Part shown: positions 1 to 8,226 of the stretch, piece by piece
Numbering within the stretch: position 1 is the stretch's first letter
Layout of the letters: the number at the start of each line of letters is the position of its first letter
Origin: Nocardia asiatica NBRC 100129
Lineage (GTDB): Bacteria; Actinomycetota; Actinomycetes; Mycobacteriales; Mycobacteriaceae
DNA: 53,004 nucleotides
Assembly (NCBI RefSeq): GCF_000308415.1
Contig: NZ_BAFS01000210.1
Coordinates: forward strand, 1-53,004
Reading direction: 5' to 3'
Position numbers and translations under genes: made by a program
Notes under the pieces: generated by a model
Told to the model about the DNA's origin: nothing
Databases searched by the model: none
What the model saw: the letters and a program-made list of their open reading frames with translations, nothing else

Positions 1-1
1 G

Positions 2-70
2 GTCGCCATCGGCGCGGCGATCATGTACTTCAGCACGATCAACTCGCCCATGCCCACTCCCCTGAAGTGA
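2..70 (+). CDS. C-terminal end of a gene cut by the window edge
   Basis: Frame 2 is open from the left edge to a TGA at 68-70 and encodes 22 residues ending PMPTPLK. The visible part starts hydrophobic (VAIGAAIMYF), which could be the end of a membrane segment. A strong hairpin follows six bases after the stop, as expected at the end of a real transcription unit. The family cannot be named from so little sequence. Confidence 0.5.
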   Translation, partial: VAIGAAIMYFSTINSPMPTPLK

Positions 71-75
71 ATTTC

Positions 76-106
76 CGCCCCGGCACCACACCCTGGTGCC
101 GGGGCG
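76..106 (+). terminator. Strong intrinsic-type hairpin after the first gene
   Basis: A perfect 13-bp stem (76-88 with 94-106) has a 5-nt loop CACCC and a GC-rich stem containing CCCCGGCACCA. It starts six bases past the stop codon of the partial gene. There is no clear T tract, which is usual for actinobacterial terminators. It may also stop leftward transcription from the gene ending at 235. Confidence 0.7.
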
Positions 107-234
107 TCATCCCTTCCTGTGGGTTTCGTCCGTCATGACAAGCGGACGCGAAGTGCTGGCCTACTGCCGCACGACCCAGTGTGCGAACCGAACCCCGCCT
201 CAAAGAGAGACCTGCGTCGATTGGACGCGGTCTG

Positions 235-1330
235 TCATCGGTCGCGGGATACATTGCGTGAGCGGTCCTGTCCTTGGCCTGTGCCGCCTCGCTCAACGCT
301 CGGCGCGTGACCGGGCGTCTGCCTCACTGCGGCTTGTGGATGCTGCGCCTGCCCCAACCACAGAAGTCTTTCCACCTCCGACAGACGTCCTTTCTCGTCC
401 AGCTGCTTGAACGCCGCGTTCCTTGCCTCATCGAGCGCCTTGGACACCGCTTCGCGTTCCCTCTCGGCTGCCGCTGCGCGTGCCGGGGCTGCTTCGCGCT
501 CAACTGGCGGCGACGGCTACTTCTCGGGCCGCCTGTTCTCCGGTGTCGGCGGTTTCGCGTTCCCGATACTGGCTGGGCACCGGGAACTCCCGCGCCACAC
601 GTTCGGCGGTTTCCCGTTCGATCCGCGCCCGTTCGGCTTCCAGCGTCTGACGTGCTTGCCTGGTTCGCTCGGCCTCTGCTCGGACCTGCCGGTCGCGTGC
701 GACCTTCTGTGGCGCATCCGACCGGCCACGCGCAGCGGCTTCCCGGAACTGCTGCATCTTCCGGAACTTCTCGGCTCGGTCGCGCGCCTTCGCCAGCCCT
801 GCAATCTTCTCCTGCCGCTTCGCCTTTTCCTGCTGCCGCTGCTGACGAGCCTTCTCGCCGACGCCGGGCAATTCGAGCTGCTGGCCCTGCTCCAACGCAC
901 GCCCTCGCGCCCAGATCTCGCGGGCATCGGCTCGCGCTATGACTTGGTGTGTGAACTGATTCGGAAAGTCTCGGAGCAATCCGACGATGAGTTCCTGCGC
1001 TTCTTTCGATATCGACTCACCTTGGACCGATCGCAACACATGCTGGTGATTCTTATTCTTATCAAGAAGCTCTCGCACCGCTCTGAGTTGCTTTTCGTCT
1101 TTTCCTCCCCGAATTCTGCCAGACTTCTCTTCGATGGTGTAGGTGACGCCGCGATGTTCCTTGATCTTGTCGAATTGAACCCGGTCTTTCCCGACTTCAT
1201 AAGTTCGGGAATGAATGACGTACCCATTCTCGCGGTCGCGGAAGAATCGATCGGCACCATTTTCGAAGATTCGTCCACGTTCATTGCTATCGAATCCGTT
1301 GCGATCACTGTCGTAGCCGTCACCAGGCAA
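235..1330 (-). pseudogene. Nuclease-like protein with long coiled-coil tail, broken by a frameshift
   Basis: The first frame runs from a TTG at 1330 to a TGA at 500. It encodes 276 residues: about 140 resembling a restriction-endonuclease-type fold (GVTYTIEEKSGR carries an E-x-K, with an aspartate upstream), then a Gln/Arg/Ala/Glu-rich coiled coil. A one-base shift near 505-510 continues the same coiled-coil composition (VEREAAPARAAAAEREREAV) to a TGA at 235, with no usable start of its own, so the two parts were one gene. Only TTG is available as a start, seven codons after a stop, so the N-terminus may also be missing. The nuclease assignment rests on one motif and is tentative. It lies downstream of the 190-residue gene on the same strand, 39 bp away. 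Confidence 0.55.
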
Positions 1331-1369
1331 TACCCACCCCCGAACTTACGAAGCAAATATCAATGCGGG

Positions 1370-1942
1370 TCACATGAAAGGAGGATGGCCAGAGAAGTTG
1401 ACGCTCAACTCGGAGAACAATGGAGCGCCGCCCTTACGCAGCCTCCAGTAGGCAACGGATACCAGTTCGATGATGTCGATGAACTCATGTTCTACAACGA
1501 AGTTCACAAGCAGTTCCGCGGTGCAGGTCTTCCAATCTTGGAATTTGAAAGCTATACCCGGCTTGATGCCGTCGTATATCGAAATATCTTTGTAGTCGTT
1601 GTAGCCGGACGGCATATCGGTCAGGTCGAGCCACCGCGCATCGAGATACCGGATGAGCCATTCTCCGATGAAGCACACCAGTTGATCGACGTTGTCTGAA
1701 TCTTCGGGGACTGTTACAGCCTTCACATCTGGAAACAGCTCCGCGATCTTGTCGCTGATCTGTTCTGCCTCGTCGGATTCGAAGTCCCACGGTTCTTGCG
1801 GCAATGCAGGCAATCCGGCGCGATCGAGAAATTTCCGCACCTGTGCAGCACGCCGGTCAGGGGCGACCCATATACCCCACTTAGTCCGCTCGACGGGTAC
1901 GCCGAGATCCATGATCATCTGCTCGTCATTCCCCACGTTCAC
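1370..1942 (-). CDS. Hypothetical acidic protein, possibly partner of the nuclease-like gene
   Basis: This reads as 190 residues from a GTG at 1942. The GTG at 1936 fits the purine-rich GAGAGGGAG better (5-nt spacing) and would remove two residues. No family is recognised. The protein is acidic, with many Asp/Glu and aromatic residues (WLIRYLDARWLDLTD, AYWRLRKGG), and lacks membrane segments or a signal peptide. It sits immediately before the nuclease-like gene on the same strand. Small acidic proteins next to nuclease-like genes are often immunity proteins, but nothing in the sequence proves that. Base composition is lower in GC than in the core genes, suggesting acquisition. Confidence 0.6.
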   Translation of the reverse strand: MNVGNDEQMIMDLGVPVERTKWGIWVAPDRRAAQVRKFLDRAGLPALPQEPWDFESDEAEQISDKIAELFPDVKAVTVPEDSDNVDQLVCFIGEWLIRYLDARWLDLTDMPSGYNDYKDISIYDGIKPGIAFKFQDWKTCTAELLVNFVVEHEFIDIIELVSVAYWRLRKGGAPLFSELSVNFSGHPPFM

Positions 1943-2013
1943 TCCCTCTCGTTGTGGTCCGAACAGGTCAGTCTCGCGCCCGCACAGTCACCGGGCAAGC
2001 AGCGGGTGTCGCA

Positions 2014-2226
2014 TCATCGCTGTACATACAGTCGTTCCCCGGGCAACCTCGGTAAGTGGTCGGGTGCGTCACCGGCCACGGATACGCCGTCTGTGCAGTG
2101 CCGGAATTGTTCGTCTTGGACGAAGATCAAAGCGGCGGTGAGGCATGCCGCGTAGTGCAGGTGGTACTCGCGCAGCCGCACGATCAGGTGCACATCCGGT
2201 TCGTTCGGCAGTGGGGATGTCATCAC
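2014..2226 (-). CDS. Small hypothetical protein
   Basis: This reads as 70 residues starting GTG-ATG at 2226/2223, just after GGTAGG. The protein has an ordinary folded composition (VHLIVRLREYHLHYAACLTAALIF, quoted only as a hydrophobic-aromatic patch around residues 12-35) and two cysteines. A 6-bp hairpin (2230-2235 with 2241-2246) overlaps the start region. It follows the Cys-rich/helical module on the same strand after a 259-bp gap in which I see no gene. Family unknown; reality as a gene is likely but not certain. Confidence 0.45.
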   Translation of the reverse strand: MMTSPLPNEPDVHLIVRLREYHLHYAACLTAALIFVQDEQFRHCTDGVSVAGDAPDHLPRLPGERLYVQR

Positions 2227-2485
2227 CTACCCGGCTTTGTGCCGGGAGCGTACATAGACGTTCCTTTCGTGAGAGAGCGTCGCTCGCGAGCGAATTATGC
2301 TGTTGCTCAATCAGTTTGGATTGGGAATCGGCGGAAGGCTGGCGGCGGGTTCGGTTGGGCACACCGATGTGGAGTCCCGTCCGCGCAGCCTTCCCCCTTT
2401 CGGGTGCCCCGGCACGTGCGCGCTTCCTTGTGGTGCAACGGGTACCAGGGGGCGCGATGTGTGCCGGGGCGGCTCTGGGGTTGTG

Positions 2486-2800
2486 TCAGGTGCTGGTGAT
2501 GTGCTGGCCGATGATCGCGGGGATCAGCAGGTCGAGAAGGGTGATCTCGTCGGCGGCTGGGATGTTGTCGATGATCGGATCGAGCACGGGTGCGGCATAC
2601 AGGCGGCCGGTGTGGGGTGGAGATGCGGTGCGTGCGCTGGAGATCAGTTCGAAGACGACCAGCGCCATCACACGCACGCGAGTGGTCTGGATCATCCCGT
2701 CCCGCACCGCATCCGCGGTGGCGACCATCAGAGTGCCGATCACGTCGATGAGGACGTCGAGTTCGGCGGCGGCGCGCTCGCCGTCCTGGTCGCCGTTCAC
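2486..2800 (-). CDS. Small helical protein, copy A of a duplicated module
   Basis: This reads as 104 residues from a GTG at 2800 that overlaps the TGA of the preceding Cys-rich gene (GTGA), so the two are translationally coupled. The protein is predicted helical and hydrophobic in its C-terminal half. It aligns with the gene at 8611-8922: both carry ELI-SART, GRLY-AP-LD, IDN-PA-DE and LDLL followed by QH near the end, roughly half identical over the last 75 residues. That pairing fixes both the start and the reality of the gene. No known family is recognised. It may be a soluble helical bundle acting with the Cys-rich partner. Confidence 0.7.
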   Translation of the reverse strand: MNGDQDGERAAAELDVLIDVIGTLMVATADAVRDGMIQTTRVRVMALVVFELISSARTASPPHTGRLYAAPVLDPIIDNIPAADEITLLDLLIPAIIGQHITST

Positions 2801-3126
2801 CGACCGGCCTGCGGCGGCTGGACTGGCGGCGGGGCAGGCTGGAAACCAACTTCTAGGTGGCGGGTACGGTCGCACACGACGCGGATACCGATCCATGGGC
2901 ATTTTCGGTCTCCGGGTGCGATCGCCATCGGAGAGCCGTGGACGGCCATGCGGCCATTGACGACCTTGACCATCTGCCCAGAGCAGTTCATGGACGGGCA
3001 CTTCACCGACAACACCTCGCCGGTCTCCTGGCGAAAGGTGAACAGGTTCAATTGTTCGACAGTGATCCACGGCCCACACGCCGCACCGCACCCGTCCGGG
3101 ACTATGGCCGTGACGTTGTCAGACAT
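2797..3126 (-). CDS. Small Cys-rich (probable zinc-binding) protein, copy A
   Basis: This reads as 109 residues from an ATG at 3126 that overlaps the previous gene's end by 8 nt. The motifs CGAACGPW, CPSMNC, VVNGRMA and CPW recur in the paralogue at 8919-9239 as CGPECEPW, CPSRHC, VVNGRIA and CPW. The two pairs of cysteines (C-x3-C and C-x4-C) would suit a zinc ribbon. The last 15 residues are Pro-rich. It is coupled to the helical gene downstream and lies under the same promoter region as the 162-residue protein upstream. Function unknown; a structural zinc site and a protein or nucleic-acid contact role are inference. Confidence 0.7.
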   Translation of the reverse strand: MSDNVTAIVPDGCGAACGPWITVEQLNLFTFRQETGEVLSVKCPSMNCSGQMVKVVNGRMAVHGSPMAIAPGDRKCPWIGIRVVCDRTRHLEVGFQPAPPPVQPPQAGR

Positions 3127-3607
3127 GCGTCATCACCACCCGCCGCTTCCGGGCGCGGTGGGCGACGCACCCCCGGATCGCTTCGACCACGACGCGCCCC
3201 GGTGGGCGGTAAGGATCGCGGGGTGGTTGCACCCAAGCCCGGAACAAGCCGGGGCGTTGTCCGGGACCGGGCAACGCGATCTCTCCGGCGCGCAGGATGG
3301 ACACACCGAACCGTGACATCTCCGCGAACAACCGAATGTCCTCCGGCAGGTCGGGGCCGGTGAGGAAGGTCCAGCGCTGCGAACGCGGATGCGTCAGGAC
3401 CGGCCCGACCTGCTGACCGTGCTGGTGCATCCATGCCTTGACTTCCGAGCCGATGAACGCGGGCATCATCACCCCGCACACCCGCCCTGCCCGCAGCGTG
3501 ATGCGACCCAGATGCGGCGGCCGGACCTCGGCGGGCAGGTCACACACATGCCGGTAGAACTGACACGCGGACAACGGTGTATGCCCCAGCTGTCTTGCTG
3601 AATTCAC
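3119..3607 (-). CDS. Hypothetical protein resembling a truncated prim-pol-like domain
   Basis: This reads as 162 residues from the GTG at 3607, chosen because AGGGGAG lies 6 nt before it; the open frame extends to 3631. Conserved-looking stretches are HPRSQRWTFLTGPDLPED, RLFAEMSRFGVSI and ALPGP. These resemble short actinobacterial proteins that I associate with the primase/polymerase N-terminal fold, a memory-based and weak link. No complete catalytic triad is evident, so it is more likely a derived or non-enzymatic domain. It heads the leftward operon that includes the Cys-rich and helical genes, and faces the XRE-TPR gene at 3834 across 226 bp. The second copy of the module lacks it. Confidence 0.6.
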   Translation of the reverse strand: MNSARQLGHTPLSACQFYRHVCDLPAEVRPPHLGRITLRAGRVCGVMMPAFIGSEVKAWMHQHGQQVGPVLTHPRSQRWTFLTGPDLPEDIRLFAEMSRFGVSILRAGEIALPGPGQRPGLFRAWVQPPRDPYRPPGRVVVEAIRGCVAHRARKRRVVMTHV

Positions 3608-3833
3608 GAACAACTCCCCTGCTCGATGCACTGGTGTGCACCCGACGCCGAGGCCGAACCGCCTGATTGCGCGTCACCGGGCAGCCTGGCGGGGCCGGGA
3701 GAACCGGCAGCACCCGGCGTCGGGGCTGACCATCAGGGTTGTTCATCGCCAACGTGATCGGAACCGTCTGAGTGCTACGGAAGCGCTACGCTCATGTGCA
3801 CTCGAGACCGGTGTGCACGATTGGACGGATGCG

Positions 3834-5045
3834 ATGATCGTGACTAGGTGGACAGGCGTTGAAGTGCTGCTGCTGCGCACCCAAGCGCTTCGTCTGACAC
3901 AGAAAGAGCTTGCTGCCGTGTCCGGGTTCTCTCTAGGTGCCGTCCGGAAGTGGGAGCGTCGCGGATCGACTATCACGCTGGCGAGTGAGTTCGCTGAGGG
4001 TATGGATACCTTGCTCCAGCGCCTCGACGACCGGCAGCGAGCGCGGTTTCAGTCTGCCCTCGCCAACGTACGAGACGATAATCGCGGTCTGGTGAGCGGC
4101 GGCGAAGAAATTGACCGGATGGAATATGGTACTACCACTCCGAAGAAAGTTGAGGTCAGCACCATTGAACTTATTCGAGGTCATATCTACGACCTGAATG
4201 CATCTTATGAGATTGAGCCCTCGACATCCCTTCTCGGACAGGCTGGACAATACCTCGGCCAAGTGCGACTGTTTCACGCTCATGTGACCACTGAGTCGAT
4301 CCGTAGAAAGCTACTTACTGTCGAAGCTCAGGGAACAATACTTATGAGCCGACTTGTCTGGGACGCTTCCCAGCGCCGCGACAACGCGACGGCGCACTAT
4401 TATCTGGACCAATCAATTGCGGCGGCGCAGGAGTTGGGCGATCCGGTCATCGAGGGACAAGCCCTCCTGCGAAAAATATACATCTCGCTCTATGGCGAAA
4501 AGAACCCCGTTATTGCATTGAATTTGTCTACAAGACTTCTAGATGCTGTCCATATATTCAGTCGAGAGTTGGCCTTTCTGGCGCTTCTTCACCAGGCGGA
4601 GGCATTCGCGATGCTGGGTAGGCAAATAGAATGCGAGAAGGCATTGAGCCGTGCTGATTGCGTTCATGGGACCATTGCCGATGGCGAGGTCGTACTGGGT
4701 ATAGACGCCGTAGCAGAATACAATAGGCTTGCTGGATCGTGCTAGCTTTTCCTCGGCAAAGAAAAGCGCGCTCAAGCCATGCTGGAAGAAGTAGCCCGCA
4801 AGGCGGGTAAGAAGTCGAAGACCGATGCCATCGTCATGGGTAACCTGAGCCTTGCCCAAATCCGACAGCATAGGTTCGAAGAGGGCGCGCATGTTCTCAA
4901 TAAAGCAATCGATTCCGTGGAAAAGACGCGTGGCGGCGCTGGATTGAACATTGTGTTCAATGCTTGCCGAGAACTCAAGCCATACCGCAATTCGGCGGTT
5001 TTGCGGGACGTATACGACCGCATTCTCGAGTTGATGACGAGATAG
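3834..5045 (+). pseudogene. XRE-TPR transcriptional regulator interrupted by one in-frame amber codon
   Basis: From an ATG at 3834 the frame encodes an N-terminal helix-turn-helix (RLTQKELAAVSGFSLGAVRKW, split here at the helix pair around residues 20-40) and a TPR-like helical C-terminal region. A TAG at 4743-4745 stops it after 303 residues. The same frame then continues without any other stop from 4746 to a TGA/TAG at 5043-5045. That part encodes another 99 residues of clear TPR sequence (GNLSLAQIRQHRFEEGA, RGGAGLNIVF, VYDRILELMTR). Family members are about 400 residues, which the joined product matches. The most likely reading is a nonsense mutation; readthrough or a restart at ATG 4779 is possible. 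It is divergent from the module at 2486-3607 and precedes the cyclo-ligase gene by 11 bp. Confidence 0.8.
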
Positions 5046-5056
5046 GAGAGCGCGCA

Positions 5057-5785
5057 GTGAGTGTTGAGCAGCGGAAGCAGAGTCTTCGCGAAGAGGTCTG
5101 GGCCATGCTGGAACACGAAGGAGTTACGCGCCAAGGCGCTCCCCGTCATATTCCAGCATTTGTGGGTGCCGAATTGGCGGCCGAACGCTTGGCTAGTCTG
5201 AACGAATGGAAGCGGGCTGAAGTTCTCAAGACCGTTCCGGACACCGCTCAATTACCCGTTCGGATTCGTGCCCTTGCTGAGGGAAAACTGGTCTATATGG
5301 CCGTTCCTCGCCTGGCTGCGCCGAAGCCCTTCTATTTTCTTGACCCTGCCGGTTTGGTCGAGCCTCCCGAGCGTGCGGCACAAAGGGACGTAGCCGCCGC
5401 GATCGGCCGGAACGTCGATGTAAACGAGATGCACCCAGTCGACATGGTGGTCCTCGGCAGCGTAGCGGTTGACCGCAGCGGCGCGCGATTGGGCAAGGGC
5501 GCAGGATACTCCGATATCGAACTTGCGCTTCTGCAAGAAGGCCACCGGATTGGACCGGACACGGTGATTGCGACAACCGTGCATCGACTTCAGGTGCTGG
5601 ACGTTCCACTACCTGAGAGCTCGCACGACTTCCGCGTCGACGTGATCGTCACGCCGGAGGACGTGATTCGATGCGATGAACGCCGCCGCCCAGTAGGGCT
5701 TATCTGGGACTCGTTGCCGCAAGAGAAGATCGCGGCGATACCGGCGCTCGCGGCCCGCCAGGCGGCGGCGAATCCGGATGGATGA
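5057..5785 (+). CDS. 5-formyltetrahydrofolate cyclo-ligase family protein
   Basis: This reads as 242 residues from a GTG at 5057, preceded by TAGGAGAG. The family signature GKGAGYSDIELALL is present, followed by TTVHRLQVLD and the C-terminal DVIVTPEDVIRCD. The enzyme family converts 5-formyl-THF to 5,10-methenyl-THF with ATP in the cytoplasm. The N-terminal 60 residues (REEVWAMLEHEGVTRQGAPR) lack the typical R/K-rich nucleotide loop of the housekeeping enzyme, so this may be a specialised homologue. It starts 11 bp after the XRE-TPR frame and was probably cotranscribed with it, which is not the usual setting of a housekeeping folate gene. Confidence 0.75.
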   Translation: MSVEQRKQSLREEVWAMLEHEGVTRQGAPRHIPAFVGAELAAERLASLNEWKRAEVLKTVPDTAQLPVRIRALAEGKLVYMAVPRLAAPKPFYFLDPAGLVEPPERAAQRDVAAAIGRNVDVNEMHPVDMVVLGSVAVDRSGARLGKGAGYSDIELALLQEGHRIGPDTVIATTVHRLQVLDVPLPESSHDFRVDVIVTPEDVIRCDERRRPVGLIWDSLPQEKIAAIPALAARQAAANPDG

Positions 5786-6221
5786 CTTGGGACCGTGGCC
5801 TCGCTGCCAGGCTCGAACCACCATGGGTGCAGAAGTACTGTGACTGTTCAAGCGGTTGAGCTGATCTGCGGTTGATATTCTATCTTTCCGTGTCGCAAGA
5901 GCGTGTCATCGCTTGAGGCGAGCACTCGAGGCTGTTCCGAAGCATTGGCACTCGTAGACGGCTCGGTAAAAACTTCTGAAGCACAACGATTCTTGTCAAC
6001 GATGCCGAATTGTCGGCTGCGCCTCATCGGGCAACCGGCAGAGACGGAGTGAGGAACCGGCGGCAACCCGACTCGGGGCCAAATCAAGCGTCACGCACGA
6101 AGATCGGCCTGTGCAGTGGCACAAGTAAGTGGCATTGTGCGCTGGATCACTGAACGGGACGCACTGCAAGGGCCTGGCGATAGTGGCATTCGGTAGTGGC
6201 ACCCTGGGAGATGATCACGGT
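5786..6221. other. 436-bp intergenic region without a gene
   Basis: No convincing coding sequence on either strand; the short open frames lack ribosome sites and family-like composition. The left half is less GC-rich (GTTGATATTCTATCTTTCCG around 5872-5891). The right end carries the paired AGTGGCA repeats listed separately and presumably the promoter of the regulator at 6222. Confidence 0.6.
6115..6201 (+). promoter_or_regulatory. Two tandem pairs of AGTGGCA before an XRE regulator
   Basis: AGTGGCA occurs at 6115-6121, 6128-6134, 6182-6188 and 6195-6201. Within each pair the starts are exactly 13 bp apart, and the pairs are 67 bp apart. The following base is C, T, T, C. The last copy lies 20 bp before the ATG at 6222. 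The regular spacing suggests binding sites for the regulator encoded just downstream, that is autoregulation; this is inference. Confidence 0.55.
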
Positions 6222-7367
6222 ATGGGTGTGGGCGAGTTGATCCGTGAGCTTCGGAAGGCGCGCGGATGGTCGCAGGGGCGGCTGGCGGACGAGCTGGCGG
6301 CCCATTCGGGGGCGAACATCTCTCGGGAGTACATCTCGAGGCGTTGGGAGAACGGAGACACGGTGCCCAGCCGGTTTTGGCTACGCCATCTCTCGGCGGT
6401 ACTGGACGTGCCTCTGGCTGTTTTCGAGGACGATGGCATGAACAGACGGAAGTTATTGGCGCAGGCGGCCGCGACCAGCATCGCGCCGGTAGTGGCCTCC
6501 GATCTGCTGGCGGCTGGATTCTCCGCGCGGTTGGATCATGCCGGGCCGGATATCGAGACGTGGCAGGCGAAGCTCAACGCCTATGGCACGGACTACATGT
6601 CGCTGGGGGCGGCGGATATCCAACGGCGCCTGGCCATCGACCTGGCAATCCTGCAACAGCAATTGGACAGCCCGCAGATGTGGGGAGCGGCGGCCCGGCT
6701 GATGACCCTGTATGCGAAAACGTTCCCAGGGTCCGACGGCACGAAAGCGGTTAGCTGGTATCGAATGGCCGCTGAGGCCGCAGACCGCTCCGAAGACGAG
6801 CAAACTCGGATTTGGGTGCGCGGGCGAGCAGCCATCGCCCTCGGTTACGAAGGTGCGGCGCTGCGGGTCGCGGGCCTCTTCGCGGACCAAGCACTGTCGT
6901 TATCGGACAAGCCGAGCTTGGGGCGCCTCAACGCGATCATGGGCAAGGCCCATGCGGCGGTGCTGCGCGGCGACCACGGGACGGGGCGCGCCCTCATGGA
7001 AGAGGGACGCCGTGTTTTCGACAAGTCCGGCTCGTATGAGCAAACCTCCGACTACGCCGTCCCGTGGTGGCGCATGAACGTGTTCCTCTCCTTGCTGGCC
7101 GCCCGACTCGGGGATGAGAAAGTGGCGGTGGCATCGCAAGAGCAAGCGCGAAGGGAACTTCCGGCCGAACTGCCGCGCTTCGCGACACATCTGGAATTGC
7201 ACCGTGGTCTGATGCTGGTGAGAGCCGGCGATCGACCCGAGGGCGTCCGAGCGGCGCGTACCGCGATGAATGCGCTTCCGCCGGAGAAGCACTCACTCAC
7301 GCTGCGGATGTTGATGGACGAGATCACCGGAACCAAGGACGCACCGGCTGGTACGACGCGCGAATAG
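6222..7367 (+). CDS. XRE family regulator with TPR-like C-terminal domain
   Basis: This reads as 381 residues from an ATG at 6222; GGGAG lies 11 nt before it, and a GTG two codons later is an alternative. Residues 1-70 are an XRE helix-turn-helix (LIRELRKARGWSQGRLADEL and SREYISRRWENG). They are followed by an internal MNRRKLLAQAAA segment at about 73-84 and a long helical repeat region typical of actinobacterial XRE-TPR regulators. These proteins act as cytoplasmic DNA-binding regulators, often sensing small molecules or peptides through the TPR part. It stands alone, ends before a strong terminator, and is preceded by four AGTGGCA copies. Not duplicated with a Cys-rich/helical module, unlike its neighbours. 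Confidence 0.8.
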   Translation: MGVGELIRELRKARGWSQGRLADELAAHSGANISREYISRRWENGDTVPSRFWLRHLSAVLDVPLAVFEDDGMNRRKLLAQAAATSIAPVVASDLLAAGFSARLDHAGPDIETWQAKLNAYGTDYMSLGAADIQRRLAIDLAILQQQLDSPQMWGAAARLMTLYAKTFPGSDGTKAVSWYRMAAEAADRSEDEQTRIWVRGRAAIALGYEGAALRVAGLFADQALSLSDKPSLGRLNAIMGKAHAAVLRGDHGTGRALMEEGRRVFDKSGSYEQTSDYAVPWWRMNVFLSLLAARLGDEKVAVASQEQARRELPAELPRFATHLELHRGLMLVRAGDRPEGVRAARTAMNALPPEKHSLTLRMLMDEITGTKDAPAGTTRE

Positions 7368-7493
7368 AACTTATGCACTGCGCGACGTCGGTACAGCCGC
7401 AGATCGACGGCCCCGGCAATCCGGGGTGTTGTCTCCAGCCTGTTTCCGAACGCGAAGTTCGCCTCGCTCGGCTCGCCGAAGCTGGCATATGGC

Positions 7494-7528
7494 GAGCCCC
7501 GGGCCTGCATGCCTGCCGCCCGGGGCTC
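7494..7528. terminator. Hairpin between convergent genes
   Basis: A perfect 11-bp stem (GAGCCCCGGGC at 7494-7504 with 7518-7528) encloses a 13-nt loop. It lies between the XRE gene ending at 7367 and the leftward arsI gene ending at 7613, so it can serve both directions. Confidence 0.65.
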
Positions 7529-7612
7529 ATCACGCCTGCTGAAGACCACGACGGCGGCGGTCCGGGGCAAGACGTACAGCCGGTCCGATGCGCCGCCGCG
7601 AGCGTTGCCGGG

Positions 7613-8128
7613 TCAGTCGCAGCAGGTCGCGCCAGCGGCTACGGCCTCCTTCTTCGCGTCCGAGCCGCAGCACGCGCCCTCCGCGGCGGCCTCCTCGGCG
7701 GTGCCGCAGCAGGCCTGGACCGCCTCGGCGTCGGCTGCGCCGCCGGGTGCCGTGCCGAAAGTGTCACTGTCGGCGAGGACGGTGTAGACCTCCCAGCGTT
7801 CGGCGTCCGGGGCGGTGACCCAGACCTTGTCCTGCGTGGCGAAGCAACAGGTGGTGGCGATCTGTTCCTCGGTGAACAATCCCGCTTCCGACAGGCGGGC
7901 GATTTCGGCATGCACTTGGTCGGACGTTTCGACCTCGACACCGAGGTGGTTGACGCTGCCGCCGTGGCCGGGGTTCTCGATCAGCACGAGTTTCAGAGGC
8001 GGCTCGGCGATGGCGAAGTTGGCGTAGCCGGGCTTGCGCTTGGCGGGCTCGGCGGCGAACAAAGTCGAGTAGAACTGCACAGCCTGGTCGATGTCGTCGA
8101 CATTGAGGGCGAGCTGGATGCGGGACAT
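7613..8128 (-). CDS. arsI: ArsI/CadI-type dioxygenase with Cys-rich tail
   Basis: This reads as 171 residues from an ATG at 8128 with GGAGG five bases before it. The vicinal-oxygen-chelate fold is visible: RIQLALNVDDIDQAVQFY, NHLGVEVE with the metal His, and the TTCCFATQDKVWVT stretch, whose paired cysteines bind As(III) in ArsI enzymes. ArsI cleaves the carbon-arsenic bond of trivalent organoarsenicals using Fe(II) and oxygen. The tail adds three more CC pairs (ACCG, ACCG, TCCD), unusually rich for the family and possibly metal-buffering. It is divergent from arsR with two shared operators. CadI, a cadmium-induced relative, is the alternative name. Confidence 0.85.
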   Translation of the reverse strand: MSRIQLALNVDDIDQAVQFYSTLFAAEPAKRKPGYANFAIAEPPLKLVLIENPGHGGSVNHLGVEVETSDQVHAEIARLSEAGLFTEEQIATTCCFATQDKVWVTAPDAERWEVYTVLADSDTFGTAPGGAADAEAVQACCGTAEEAAAEGACCGSDAKKEAVAAGATCCD

Positions 8129-8144
8129 GACTACCTCCACTTGT

Positions 8145-8204
8145 TTGACATATATCGAAGAACCGGTTCGCTGCCGAGTCTGCCACCTTTTCGACATATG
8201 TCAA
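8145..8204. promoter_or_regulatory. Inverted pair of ArsR operators in the arsI-arsR promoter
   Basis: TTGACATATATCGAA at 8145-8159 and TTCGACATATGTCAA at 8190-8204 are reverse complements of each other except for one base. Each contains a near-palindrome around CATATG/CATATA. They are 45 bp apart, one in front of each divergent gene. The AT-rich sequence contrasts with the surroundings. This is the expected layout for ArsR repression of both genes. Confidence 0.75.
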
Positions 8205-8226
8205 TGCTTTGGGTAGAGTCGATCGC

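Noticed and set aside
407..1699. 430-residue rightward open frame
   Set aside because: Antisense to the nuclease-like gene and the 190-residue gene; Leu/Arg-rich composition of a shadow frame and no ribosome site.
5848..6202. Two short leftward frames in the intergenic region before 6222
   Set aside because: No ribosome site, composition unlike proteins of this genome, and overlap with the AGTGGCA repeats.
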